From Ophiodon elongatus (lineage: Eukaryota; Chordata; Actinopteri; Perciformes; Hexagrammidae): DNA of 64,000 bases. The stretch lies in assembly GCA_016806645.1 (NCBI GenBank), contig JACSYO010000938.1, forward strand, positions 331,001 through 395,000, in the 5' to 3' direction. This document shows, one piece after another, positions 31,898 through 44,700 of this stretch (its first letter is position 1; each line of letters starts with the position of its first letter). The notes under the pieces were generated by a model. The model saw only the letters and a program-made list of their open reading frames with translations, was not told the DNA's origin and ran no database searches. A program made the position numbers and the translations under genes.

Positions 31898-34094
31898 ATT
31901 TCTACCCAAAGTTCCACCTAAAGTGTTTGCAGAGCAAATTTCTACTATGCCCTCAGGAAGCAATGTTGATCTAATGCTTCTCTGGTCTTAATTAGAAGCT
32001 GTCCTGAACCCTGACAGTATATCTCCTAAAGCGTGTGTGATCATTCAGGCAACTAGGAAAAAAAGCAGTACTTAAAAATGATAGAAATGGCACCATTCCT
32101 TTTATTTTATTTTTTATTTCTATATATGTTTTCTACCTTGATCCTGCACTATTTTCAGCGGTTAGTGTTTGAGGCAGCAGGACAGTGTATGTGGGATTTA
32201 GTCCGAATAAACTACAGTGTGTGTTTAAGGTAATGAGGGAACATGTCGCTCTGGCTCAGAGGAAGAAGACGTACCGGGCTTTGAACCAGCAGCAAGCTCT
32301 CCCCAAAACATATACGGCTGATGGAAGGAAATGAGAGGCCTGAATAGTGTTATTTACTTGTTCCACCATAGCCTATTTTTGAGGTCTCTGCACGAAAAAG
32401 CATGCCCATACTAAAATGAGTATAACTCTGCAGCCACAAGGTCTATTTGAATAATTTTGGTGTTATTATAATGGTAATAACTGTGAGATTTTTAAAATAA
32501 TGTGTAAATATCAGTATAGATATGTCACTGGTTAAAAGTAAATGAAGATGGAACACAGAAAAATGAAAAGATTTCAGGTTCGCCTATAAAAAAAAGCACT
32601 TTCAGGATGATCATCACTTTAGAATAATGCAGTTGCAGGTTTAAACCTTTTTTATATCATAGCAAAATATGTGAACACTCTCTCTGCACAGTGTGACTTT
32701 GAATAAAGTGAAGCAGAAAACAACAAAAGAGTTTTTAGTACAGACAAGTCCTCTGAAAATTTTGATGTATTGAATAATTTATTTCTTAATAAGATACTGT
32801 TGTATTAATTATCACAGAGGTTAATTACAGCGACCTTTTCACATTTCCATGACATTTTATTTGTGATGCACTCGAGCCTCTGCTTTTGTGTGAACCATGT
32901 TATCATAACTGTAAGAAATGTAGGATAATAAGATACAATTTTTAATAAGCTAGACTTATTTTTCAGAAGGCTGTGGTCCCCTTGCACGATTGCCTTTATG
33001 AGCCAACTCATTCACGCTTCCTGTCCTGACGGCACCATTTTACACCTTTTTGGATGTAAAGTTCAGTCTGACCCAGCCAAGTGAGTCCTGGCAATCAGGC
33101 TGCTGTGTGCAGCCCCGGCCCCTGGAAGGCCTCCACCGCTGAAGAGCGCTTGATTCGACCGAGGCAGATGAGGGCCGGGCTGCCTGGGGAGTGGACCTGG
33201 GTGGGAACGCAGCCCAAGGCAGCTGCAGCACAAGATGAACTCGATGTAATGAACCTCTGCAGCATCTCCCACTGCCCCAATCCACGGCCTGTCCAATAGC
33301 TCATCACGGGCTGATCACTCAGCCTGCTGCACATCAGCAGCTAATAGCTCCATCGGGCCTCTTCCAGCCCTGCGTCCCCCCTCCCCCCCTCCTGTCTGAG
33401 CTCAGGAGTCATCTCCTCCCCAGCCTCCCAAGTTGGACATGTAATAGATTTGTTGTGATGGTGGTGGAGGCAGACCGTGCCAGGCTTGATTTGATTAATC
33501 GATTACCTCGCTCCAAGAGCTTTATGGGTCCAGTTGTTGTTGTTGGTGCAGAGGATCCTGAAAGGCTGGTCTCAGTGATCAATTCTATCCCCAGCATGTT
33601 TTCTGGGTTTGAGAAAAGGGACCAACACATTTTTCCTCACACTTCTTTTAATCGGTACGCATGTCCTTGAGATACGCAAAACACAGTTTCAGAGTAGTTA
33701 TGCGCTTTATTTGCTCAATATTTGCTTTTTAAATACTCCTTTAGTGATGTGACATTCCACACCAAGAAAAAAAGGCAATCAGGTGCAGTAATGCCGTGGT
33801 GATATTGGACATACCAGGCGGGAGAGAGGACAATGCGGGTTTGTTTGTGACAAATCCAATTATCTTCAGTTCTGCAGTTCAGTTCATGTCATTGTTTTCT
33901 TTTATGGCTCCTCAACTTTTCTGCCTCGGTCAAAGTCTCGCAGCAGAAGGCAGCAGCTGTTCTCGGGGAAAACGTTCAGATAAACTCACTGCTCACTACC
34001 TGCTCAGCTGGTGAACACAGTGGAGGGAGCCAACAGCTTGTTCTCTGACGACAGCCTCCTGCTGCTGCTGAACACGGGTCCGGTTGGAGAGGGA
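31898..34094. other. Non-coding stretch, possible conserved block at 33000-33650
   Basis: The first 1.1 kb is AT-rich without features. The block 33000-33650 is GC-balanced with overlapping open frames on both strands (60-80 codons) that have no splice context. GATTTGATTAATCGATTACC near 33488-33507 is homeodomain-like. Gene-free as far as I can see. Confidence 0.35.
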
Positions 34095-34615
34095 TGATTA
34101 CACATGTACAGGATACATACCTATCTTCAGTATCCTGTCTCTCAGTCTCGAGCTAAGAAGGCCTTTATCTTCAAAGCTCCCTCTAATTGGAATAATCTCC
34201 TGCAAATATTTGAATTATGTCATCTTTCCACCTGTTCAGAAATGCACTGTCTTCTTATTATAGGATCCGTTGTGTGTGTCCACAAATACGGCTTTATAAT
34301 TATTGTATGTCTTATGACTTCATTACCTAACGCTATCACTGACATTAATGCGTTTCTATATATGAAAGAATGATCCATTTTCATGTTCTGTTTGGGTATA
34401 ACCTCCAGATTTTTTGTCTTATTTCATAATTTTTTTTTTTTTTATTAATTAGTTTTATGTCATATTTGGTATTGTTTGATTATCTTATTGTTATTCTTGT
34501 TAAATGTTTTGTCTAATTGTGCTTGTATCGTATAATTGTCATTGAGGACCCCCTTAAAAACAAGATGGTACATCTGAAGGGGTTATTCCTAATAAAGAAT
34601 TTCCATATATATGAC
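34095..34615 (+). mobile_element. LINE 3' end
   Basis: From 34104 a frame reads SQSRAKKAFIFKAPSNWNNL, the style of the last residues of a LINE ORF2. A T-rich 3' UTR follows, then GAGGACCCCCTTAAAAACAA, CTGAAGGGGTTATTCCTAAT and AAAG, a 3' end common to a fish non-LTR family. The clade is uncertain (Rex1-like or related), and the remainder of the element is missing. Confidence 0.55.
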
Positions 34616-34654
34616 ACTTCTTGTTGGCCATCTCACTGGTGCTCGCTGCTGCAG

Positions 34655-34750
34655 GTAGACCAAAACTAAAAAACTCATGTTTACAATGTTTACTGAGGGA
34701 ATAAATCAAGAGAGAAGTAGAGTCATTTTCTCACAGACTTCTAAACAATC
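34655..34750 (+). repeat. Dispersed repeat R2 fragment
   Basis: ACTCATGTTTACAATGTTTA, CTGAGGGAATAAATCAAGAG and CACAGACTTCTAAACAATC match 19205-19290 closely. Confidence 0.6.
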
Positions 34751-36039
34751 TGTGTTTTGTAAACGTTAAAGTATGTAAAGATAGAAATCCAATATACGAA
34801 TAGGAACCTGAATATGAACATGATATGTCTCCTATAAATTGTTTCTTTACTGAGACTCATGAACCATATTCTGTGTTTTTGGTCCATTTGGTAGCCTGGC
34901 TTGAAAACAACACTTTCCTTCGTATATCATTTACCAAAAGAAGATGAAGCTCCCATCAAACCCCTCCACTGTTAAAGTGAGCCCTTAAATTGTCATCATT
35001 TGTGGTGAAAGTTTGGGTCAAATATTGGTATTTGAGAATAAAGGTAGAGGAGATTCATGATTTTAGACACATATTATGATGCAAAACAGCATGGGCAACA
35101 TTAAGATCTGAAATGTCAAGGCTGTCATAATGTCATGCTGCACGAGCATATCTCTCCGACAAATGCCACACCGAGACCTTGCATACAGATACAGCACATC
35201 AGCAGCCAAGTATGCTATTAGCTTCAGAAAAAGTCAACAAACGCGGCGCAGTGACCGGAGGTGTATGTGACCATTATCTGTCTGCGCTACGTATGTAATG
35301 TGTTTTTGAAAGCAGAGCGTCTGCAGTGTGGCAGCCGGGTGAGGTGTGGAAGTGTCACCTCCGTCTGAATGCCCAATGAGACAGTGAGAGATAATGGGAG
35401 CGTTACAGTGGCGAGCTGTAGCAGGCCCGCTGGTATTAATGATTCATCCTCGGCTGCACATTCTGTAGATTCCGTGTCCGCTGCACTTCTGATTAGAGGC
35501 AGCGGAGATCACCTCGACCTCCTGCCCCGTCACCCCGACATCACTGTTCAGATCCCTGGGGAAGAGAGAGACTCGTGGAGGCGTGCACTCAAAGTGTTGC
35601 ATGAGACATTACAGCATTGATAAATGATTGCCATATTTCAGAACATGTAAATAGATGTATTCATATTTCTCACGATGTTTAACATATGATTTAATAAACC
35701 ATACATGACAAGAAAACAAAAAAAAAATGTCCTTCACTGTAACTTCCTGGGAGAACATGTATAAACCATATTAATAATGTAATTGAAATGAAGCCTACAA
35801 CAGCTGGTTGGTAATATTCTTTAGAAAATCCACTAATATTAGTGATTATGAGTGCTTGTAGTGACGAAGCCTGCATCCTTTTTGTTTTTTTCAACCTTTT
35901 GTTTTGTTCTTTGTGGCCCACAAATTCACACTTTGGTTCGAGGTACCCTGTGAGCACAATCCTGCCAATGGGTTTACGGTATTTAACTGGCCTGCAGGTG
36001 GCAGTAATGCGACACAATACCGCATGGTATTAACATTGT
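34751..36039. other. Non-coding stretch, possible conserved block at 35200-35620
   Basis: The block 35200-35620 is GC-balanced, with an 83-codon frame at 35369-35620 that lacks splice sites or domains. No gene is supported. Confidence 0.35.
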
Positions 36040-36480
36040 GAATGAATCGGTAGGTTTAGGTAAGAAAACTACTTGGTGAAGGTTAGAAAAAACATCACGT
36101 TTTGTGTTGAAATAATAACGTAGCAGAACAACCTTCACAAGGTATTGAGCATAAATAATCACCTTTCAGCAGACTTTTTAAGCAACCATCGTAAAGTCAG
36201 CATTTACCTTTTGGTTTCACACGGGACACGTCCAGCGGTCTCCTGTGTGAAAGTCCTGTGTTTGTCTGACCTGTTCACCACCTCTCACGCTGCCATCAGT
36301 GGACTCCATCACTGCTTGTACTTATTATACGTCACTCTGCTCTACACCTCCCTGATTGTGTGACGTCACTTGCTCCGACCAAATGCATAAAAAAACCACC
36401 CACATTCAATGTATCCATAGTTTGCAGAAACATAGAAAGCCAACATATTTTCCCACCGACTGGGCTGGATGGAAATGCAT
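36040..36480 (-). repeat. Dispersed repeat R1, copy 7 (long form)
   Basis: GGTAGGTTTAGGTAAGAAAA and CTACTTGGTGAAGGTTAG, then TTTTGGTTTCACACGGGACA, GGTCTCCTGTGTGAAAGTCC, TGACCTGTTCACCACC, GTCACTTGCTCCGACC, GTTTGCAGAAACATAGAA and GCCAACATAT. It is the most complete R1 copy and defines module order. Confidence 0.6.
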
Positions 36481-37239
36481 TCAATGCTTCACACAGTGCG
36501 TTGCAGTTACGTTGAATGTTTCCATAACTTTTGTTAGATTACAAGAAAACTCCACAGGGCACCTTAAGTCTCAAAGCTCTCAGAGCATAATGTTGAGATG
36601 TTTTAGAGTTGTAGAGGCTCTCATGAAGCCAGTGTTCTCTACCTGCTCAGCAAACAGCACCGTTGGAGCCTAGCTGGTGAACATGGTGGAGCATTTAGCA
36701 GCTGAAGAGATCAAAACGGAGCCAAACAGGGAGCAAAAGAGGAGTGTGAATTGGACTCCAAATTAATGCTAATGTTTCATTTTCACTTTTGAGCTAACAG
36801 TTTATCGCTATTGTGCTTTTGATATTTTACTTCCAAAAATATTCAAATGCATGATAACTGAGGATAAAACAGATTCCTTCAGTAGGTCCCGAGGCCTTGT
36901 GGTTTGGTATTCCCTCTCTGTTCACCGCTCGGTGGGTAAAACCTGTGAGCATGCCAAAGCCTTGGCTGTGATTGTGGATCAAAATCAGAATTTCCACAAG
37001 GCCATTATCTAATATATCTATGACTGTGTTTCATCATCTCAGAAATAGATCTAAAGTCAGATGCTTCCTGTCACAGATTCTGAAAAAGCTGGTTCTTGTA
37101 AAATAAAATCCATGCAACAGCCAGAGGATTTACTAAAACCAAAATGTTTGATAATACTTTCCTAACATATTCCTTTTATATTGTAATACCCTCTCATCAG
37201 GTATGTTTTCATATATATATATATATAAAAAAATAAATC
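36481..37239. other. Non-coding stretch ending in an AT run
   Basis: No gene seen. A short (AT)n run lies at 37210-37227, just before the LINE fragment. Confidence 0.45.
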
Positions 37240-37590
37240 CTCCCGCCCTATCTCACAGGCCCATCGCCTTTAGAACGACCTGCCTGAGGAGATAAGGTTG
37301 CAGATTCAGTAATCTCTTTTAAATCACTTCTTAAAACCCATTTTTACAAACTGGCTTTTATATGACGTCGTCGCTTTACTGCTCTATTTTATTTTATTTT
37401 ATTGTATTGATTATTGGTTTTATTGAACAGTTTTATCAGGGTTTAACTCTTACCTTAGTTCATCTTGCTTTGTTGGGCCTCACTGTTGAGCTTTCTGTTT
37501 GTATTGCCTTGCTTTTGCTGCTTTGTCCGTCAAAGCACTTTGTAAACTCTGTTTTTCAAAGTGTTATATGAATAAAGTTATTATTACTCT
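37240..37590 (+). mobile_element. L2-like LINE 3' end
   Basis: NDLPEEIRL, a one-base frameshift near 37300, then ADSVISFKSLLKTHFYKLAF and a stop: a LINE ORF2 C-terminus. TTTTATTTTATTTTATTG and CAAAGCACTTTGTAAACTCT, GTGTTATATGAATAAAGTTA form the 3' UTR and tail, a pattern frequent in fish LINEs. Truncated on the left. Confidence 0.65.
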
Positions 37591-37639
37591 CAACTTGTCA
37601 CAGCAACTTGGTCAGCGGTCCTACGCGTCAGACGTTGAT

Positions 37640-37880
37640 GCTCTACGGCCGTCGTTATGGCGGGAGTAAAGGAGGAAGTAAGGTTTCTTAAAATACAAAG
37701 TAATTAAGTCCTAGTAGTGAGGAGGAGGGGCTCCATGGATAGGTCAAGCAAACCCAGGACTTTCACCCAGGAGACAGGTGTTTGTGTCCCGTGAGGACAC
37801 TAGAGGACCTAGAGCGTCACAGTTTGAAGCTTAGCGCCACAAGCTGCCGTATTTGACGAGTTGGGAGTGATTATGTGTTG
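37640..37880 (+). repeat. Dispersed repeat R1, copy 8
   Basis: GGTCAAGCAAACCCAGGACT and TTTCACCCAGGAGACAGGTG are the reverse complement of the 36215-36280 module. CGTATTTGACGAGTTGGGAG (37848-37867) matches the word at 10027-10045. Confidence 0.5.
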
Positions 37881-38314
37881 TTCCTTCTTATCTAATATGT
37901 TATTTTCCCATAAGTTTGTCTCATGTGTGACCTTTGCCTGTTTACTTTTCATTTTGAAGCATATTGAGTCCCCGTCTGTCGTATGAAATATATATAAACG
38001 TGACCTATACATTTGCTCGGGAAGGTTGGTTTTCACTTTTACTAAGAAAACAAATCCGACCGCCCACAATGTGGATCCATAATTGACATTTTGATGAGAA
38101 TATAATATCATTATAAGCAGTTAAATATAATGAAAAGAACAGACCTTTCCACATATATTTAGATACATTTAATTGCTGTTAAAAAGATTCAGAAAAACAG
38201 GATCAAGACCTTTCGTTCATCTCCAGTTTCTTGGAGACAATCAGTGATGCTTTTCTATCACAGCTGAGAAGGTTGTGGATCGGCTCACTCTGGTAGGAAC
38301 CTTCCTGTAAAGCA

Positions 38315-38757
38315 TGTCGGCTCAAAGGAGCACCAGAAGGCACGACTCGGGGCCGGCAGGTGGGACTGAACAGAAAGCCAGCTTTAATAACAAAGCTGGC
38401 ACTAAAGGCAAACCCAAAAAGAAACCAAAACTAAGGGAGCAGGCTGAGGAATACAATGGAGGGAAAAAACTGAACGAATAAAAAATCTGTATGAAACAAG
38501 GAACACAGGTGGGAAATCCTACAAGGAACCAGGAGCAAACAGTGTCATCAGCAGAAGCAGGCAGACGACCAGACACTGAAACAGGGAACACACATACTAA
38601 ATACACAACGCTTATCAACTAATGAAACACAGGTGTGGTAGAAAACAGACGGTAAATAGACAAAGACGGGAAGTAACACCAAACGCAGGACACAAGAGTT
38701 GAGGAACTTCAAAATTAAAGAGGAAACGAACCAAAAGAAAACCCTAGGACCATGACA
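38315..38757 (-). mobile_element. Candidate solo LTR
   Basis: Read on the minus strand it begins TGTCATGGTCCTAGGGTTTT, is T/C-rich, has ATTAAAGCTGGCTTTCTGTT near its 3' end as a poly(A)-signal-like site, and ends GAGCCGACA. TG...CA borders with TGTC/GACA ends suit an LTR of about 440 bp. I found no target-site duplication and no internal region, so a different repeat class is possible. Confidence 0.4.
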
Positions 38758-38929
38758 CTTCCAAAACTGGAGTATTTCATTCTCTGTCAATAAAAGAAGA
38801 CAAATCAACAATGAAATCATTTTGAACTTGTTGGATCAAAATGTTTTGAAACACAAGCACTGATTCCTGTTGTGGGACATACGATTACAGATTAGACTGT
38901 TGCCTTGTTTCATTTCACAGATTGTATGC

Positions 38930-39320
38930 ACATTTCGAAGTATCGCACTCAAAAAGCTGAATATTCCCTAAAACGTCCTCAGTCGCAAAACAACAAACCA
39001 TAATGTTTGCTTCAGGTGGTTTTTGCCTCGATCATGAAAGAGTTGATTCACGAAATGGATTATGAAAAAAGCGAACATTTAACTCACATGACTGATCAGC
39101 TGTTTTCGCTGATCAGTCATGTGTCATGAGTCATCGCTGTTCAAAACCTCTACTTCCTCTACTACTCTGTTTTCCGGCAGATTACAGCCATATGTAGCCA
39201 CGTTCATACTCTCCAAACCAGTTGCTGGAAACATGCCAAATTCATATTTATATATATTTTTAAGTTCGCTTGAAATTTGCTCGACAGTTAAATGGAAACA
39301 CGGCCTGTGACACAGCTTCT
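38930..39320. repeat. Probable DNA-element remnant with perfect hairpin
   Basis: Sequence around the hairpin (GAAATGGATTATGAAAAAAG, TTTGCTCGACAGTTAAATGG, AAACACGG) resembles a dispersed teleost repeat; the class is unknown. Confidence 0.3.
39085..39123. repeat. Perfect 16-bp inverted repeat with 7-nt loop
   Basis: CACATGACTGATCAGC (39085-39100), loop TGTTTTC, GCTGATCAGTCATGTG (39108-39123). Arms are exact reverse complements. Confidence 0.95.
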
Positions 39321-41519
39321 GTCACTCTTTGTATCAGCAGTGATGGCAGATGAGCTTTTATTTAGCTTCTATTCAGATAAGTCATAACCTTTTACCCTCA
39401 TCAATTATCAGCCTGTTTATACCGGGACACACCTGCCTCCCAAAGGTCACAGCTGTTTAATGTAACAGCCAGTCCCATCCCTGTCTCGTCCAGCGGAATG
39501 ACTCGGCGCTCTCTCTAAACTCACTTAATTACTCTGTTTGATGGCATGGAGCGTTCAGATGATGACTGCTCTTTGAAGCCGGAGCTTTTTCCATTTTGGG
39601 ATAAAGGTGAGAATCCCCCGCCACTTTGAAGTCGACTTTATCAGATAGAACGTGAAAAGTCAATCGTTTATCATAATCTGATTCCTCTATGGAGCAACAG
39701 GATAAAACTCTTAGTCCTTTAACAGAGAGCTGGAGCCGTTTGTCCACCTCCTACAGATTCACCTTTGATGAGCTGCAGATGAGCGGGGTGATGCTGAGAG
39801 AGAGGGATCTTCATTCAGAGAAACTCATTCATAAGAAGTGGCTTTAGATGGCTGAGAGGGTAACGGGGAACCTTCTACTATCAGATTGTGCTTGAAGTCA
39901 CGGAGCAGCACACGTGCATTATAATAAAAGAATTATAGTAAAAACATTAATTTGATGCTAAATTAACTGAGCCCTCAAATTTTGTGTTGAAGAGAGGAAA
40001 ACATATAAAATGCTGAAATAGAAAGAAGTGATTTTCTAACCTCGTCCCCACAGACCTCTGGAGTCTGATATGCCCCCGCCCTGTCTGGTTTTGTCTAACC
40101 AACAGTCCATAACCCAAAGATACTCAGTAAATAATGAACACAAGTCAGAGAAAAGCAGCCTTCACAACTCCTCACATTTAAACTAGAAGGAGAAAATGGT
40201 TTAATTTCTGTCTAACACCTATGATTATAATGATTTAAATAGATACCGATCAACGCAGACGTCATCAGTCCACCTACTGTTGGTCTTCCATCGAGACGAC
40301 CTAATTGGAAAAACACAAACCCCCAGCTGACTTGGGAATGGGAGTCCAAGGATGTCCCGACTGTGTGCTTGAGGAGAGGAGCAAACAATGGAACACATCA
40401 GTGAAGCTTGCCCACATTTCAAAGACTAAAAGGAGCATTAGTCACCGTGCGAGCAGCAGACGAGGACGCAACCGCTTGGCTCAAGGACTATACATTCACT
40501 AAAAGAAAAGAATTACTTTTCAAAGAACTATCCAGCAAGTAAAGCTGCAAAAATAGTCTCCACCTTGACCAGCTTAAACAACAGGGCTTTAAGCACATGC
40601 AGCTAATAATACTTATGCACTTTAATTCAGGTAACACGTTGAATGCAGTATTTTTACATCACTTAAGGAAAGTGAAATACAAATATTTTTAGAAATTCTA
40701 CATATATGACCTAGCATTGCTTTCAGAGCACATTACGATTTTAACAGGCTGGTGGAGATAAAGCCTTCCCCAAGGTGTTTAATATGAGACGAGAATAATT
40801 GAACTCAGGATTGTTACGTGACATAATAAGACAATAACGTTCCTTAAAGTGTGTACTGGTGCACAAAGTGGACTCCAACCCGACAATCGAACTCAACCAA
40901 TGCCTCCGTTTATCCAGTTTCCTAATTATTCCCCTCTGTGTCTGTCCAGCTGTTCAAGTGGCTTGTGGATAAAGTTCTCCCAGTGGAGGGTTCTTAATGA
41001 AGTAGTGTAAACTTTCAGGCAGTTTACTGAGACAGATCATGTGGATGGTTGTACCCTGAACCTTCATGTTGTCTCGTGCAAATATCCATACTGCTCCACA
41101 CAAACAGAAGTTTTACAAGCTGCATTTGAGAGGACAAGAGCTCATGTTTTACAGTCTCTGTTTAGCTGTTAGAAGCAATACCAGACAAAAACTGTAAATA
41201 TGTATCAATAATGAGTAAAATGTGCCAAACGTTTTCCTATGGAAGCCCAGCATTCCTGTTAAATGATGTTTTGACCTATCACGAGGCCCCGCTGGCTGCT
41301 CTCATGAATCTACCGAGCCCTTTAACAAATGACATCCCTCTGTAGCTCTGACCTAACGTTCCTTTGAGCTTCCTTTAAAATCCTACTCTCACATAAGTAA
41401 AGAGCAGATCCTTGACAGCATGACCTGTCCTTATATCCACATTGTATCTGCTTAGGCTCAACTAACTATTTATATTGGCTCATCCAGCCCAGTATCATGG
41501 AAGGTCGTGACGAAGTAAC
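39321..41519. other. Non-coding stretch with a possible degraded coding remnant at 40390-40540
   Basis: A frame at about 40397-40540 (+) reads HISEACPHFKD, stop, then ALVTVRAADEDATAWLKDY and ending FKELSSK, stop. It looks more protein-like than surrounding frames and might be a transposon ORF end, but I cannot identify it. The rest shows no gene. Confidence 0.25.
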
Positions 41520-41710
41520 AATCGAGTTCTAATAACGTAGTATTTAATATCCCATCGTGTTCAACACTACGTTGTGGTTTTATGATTGTGGTTTTGTTGC
41601 CTATAAACATAACTGTATGTAGTTATTTTAAGTCATTTTTCTAAGTAGTTGTGTTTCCTAAACCCTTACTTACTTTTTTTCAACAAAGTCCCCCTGAAAA
41701 AAAGGTTGTA
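41520..41710 (+). repeat. Dispersed repeat R1, copy 9
   Basis: TGTGGTTTTGTTGCCTATAA and GTAGTTGTGTTTCCTAAACC match the R1 core; diverged. Confidence 0.4.
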
Positions 41711-44700
41711 GCAAGCGACACGAAAAATACGAACATTTCCAATTCCAAGAGGACCAATAGATTGCATTTTGTGACTGTTCCACTGGTTTCGTTGGGTTTG
41801 TTGGCTCATCAAATAAACACCTTATATCAATCATCAGTGGACTTTTAATAGTATCAACTTTTTAGAAGTAGTAAGTAGGAAATAACAATCCCAACCCCAA
41901 CATCCCCCCCCACCTTCACAATTACCAGGTTACTATGTTCTACCATGGTATTATCCTTCCCCTTTATAACATAAAGAGCCACACTGATGCTTCCGTTCAT
42001 AGTATTGGTGGAGCTACCTGAATTCCTCCGTGCACATTGAGAGTTTGCTCACGCATCACTACAGTAGAGTGAATTGCTAACATCTAAAGACTGTACATTG
42101 ATTAGACTGGTAAGTATTTCAGCTGTGGGGTGTGCAGTTAATAACTGGTGCTCTTGAACAAAGGAGAAAACCCTTTTTCATGTGAAAGAGAACACTCTGG
42201 GCTAAGACTCCATTTGAAACTGCTTCAGGGATTTCATCTAAAAAGATTCTGCCTTGTGATTAAATCCACAGCAATCTACTGTGGTTGAGGAGATAACTGG
42301 AGAACGGGTAGCCTGGGATCTGAATGGTCACTTATACAGTACACTCTCAAGTTTAGAGATGACTTTAGACCGGGCAACAATGGAAGCCTGCTACCTTCAA
42401 CAGTCCATTCATATCATTTGAACATACATGTTGAACAGACTGTGCAGTTGAGGTCAAAAGGAACACAGTTAAAACAATATTTAAAGGAATATTACAAAAA
42501 GTTGGGAAAGCTGATAAACAGAACGTTTTCATTTTTCAGATTACATATTTTTCAGTTACACTATGAAATTAAAATACCTACTTCTGAATTAGCACTACCA
42601 TAATGCTACCCAAGTGCATTGATTTGCTTATACACTACACATATACAGTATATTTATATATATGTATACATGCATGCATGATGTCTGCAGTTGATTTGAT
42701 CATCAGCTCTCTACACATGTCTCTCTGCATGCATTGCTTTGCCCTGAGAAAGTACTATAAGCATAGATTTCCCCTCCTGTAACATCTTTAACAGGTGACT
42801 GCACTGTATGCTGACGGTGCTTTTTGTATGTATGAAAGGGACGTTCAAATGCATACATTACATATATCACAGGTTCATTCCCACCAGTGTCTTCACAAAG
42901 AAGGGAATGCTCAACTATATTTATATTAAGAGCAAAATTACAAAATGGGTTGGGAAAATTGGATGGATGCAAAGCCACACATGGAGCTATTGTGTGAAAA
43001 CTGTTTTGTATTCATGAGAATGCCGACTTAAGTGGCAGAGAGTTAAATTGAACCTTATAGCAGAGATACTGCAGACGAGCAAAATGCCTGCATCACCTCA
43101 CAGTCCCAGAGATGGAATTAAACCATCCACACCACAGGCAGCTGTGCGTTTGAAAAAGCATGGCTATTGTCTTTTTTCAAATAATAATACAAAAAAAAGT
43201 GTCACATTGGAACCAGCAGAAATAACATGAATAACAATGAAAGCCATCAAACTCTGCTAGACTGAAAAACAAAGAAAATATTTCACACAAAAATATTGAG
43301 GGCCCGTCTGGAGAGATACCAACTGTGAGGGTTCTGTTTGACTGTCGCCTCCATGGCACCCGAGAAAATGTTCCTGTGAGAATGCAACTCCTACTTTATT
43401 CAATCAATCATTCAATCAATGAAACACAAGGAATTGTTTTAATGTTCAATGCTCAATATGAATCCTTCATCAATATGGATGTGGAAGTGGAGAGCTTTTG
43501 CAACACTTCTACCGCCCTAACAGAGAGACCAGCTTGGACTTCCATTAGGGAGAAAAATTCAAAGGTCAGGAAATATTGCACACAAAAACAAGAAGTGATC
43601 TGATGGATTTTCTCTTCTGCAGAATTGGGTTCAAGTGGACATAGTGGCATGTCTGATACACGGCCTGCAATTGAGGCGAATTGAGGAAGGATTCTTAATT
43701 CAAACATTCCAATGAATTCCTTTGATAAAACGTATCCCATCAGAAAAGAAACAACTGCCTGATTCAGCTGGGATTAATATTCCATGGGGGGTTTTGGTCA
43801 TCAGTATCATCATTCCGAACAGAACTTGGTTCATAATAGACAGTACATCCGATCAGCCTGTGGATAGAAAGTGTAAATGAACTGCCATTAAAATAAGCAT
43901 CTGAACGAGTTCAGGGTCTTTGTGCTTCCAAATCATGAGTGGGTAAAATGGATAATGGATATAGCATTCCAAAATGAAGAGCCATATATTCCTGTATAAA
44001 TTGCTCACTGGGCATATAAATTGAAAAGGTTTTTGAGGCTTCCGATAGCTTCCATATTTTTGGGCCCAAAGATCTTCTCTGGCCGAGCGAGTAAAGACTT
44101 TTGTCAAGCGCTATTTGCACAGGACTGGTTTTACCCATAATTTAAAATAATTGCTGAGGTCGTTTTAAATTAATCCGGTGTCAATCTGCGATGGCTGTAA
44201 TTTAGTAAAGATTCCAGAGCATATTTCCTCCCATATTTCGCCAAACATCATTCTTCCTGAAGCCATGAACCTTCAAAAATTCACAATAATAAGGTTTAAT
44301 TAAAAGAAGTGTAGTAATCAATATGCTAAGCTCTCCTACCTCAAGACTCAGTTTGAGACAGATGTCATCAGGTTGTAATCCCACACATTGACAGAAGCTT
44401 CTACACACTTTCATGTCTGTATCTTTGATGTATGTGTCAGGATTAAAGTCTCAGCAGTATAGCTAGAATGTACTAAACAGGGTGGACTCCTCCTTCAGAA
44501 GACTTCTGACTCCTCTTCAGCGAATTTCCATTTGAAATGTTCACAGCAACTTCATGCTTTGACATTTTTCAAGCACGTTAGGGCATCAAGGATTACTTCC
44601 AACTCTAATTATTATACTTGAGGCAAATTGAGTGTAATTAGTGTAATTAAGTCGACTTCATGAGAGTCAAATTAGTCTACTATATGAGAGTCAAATTGGT

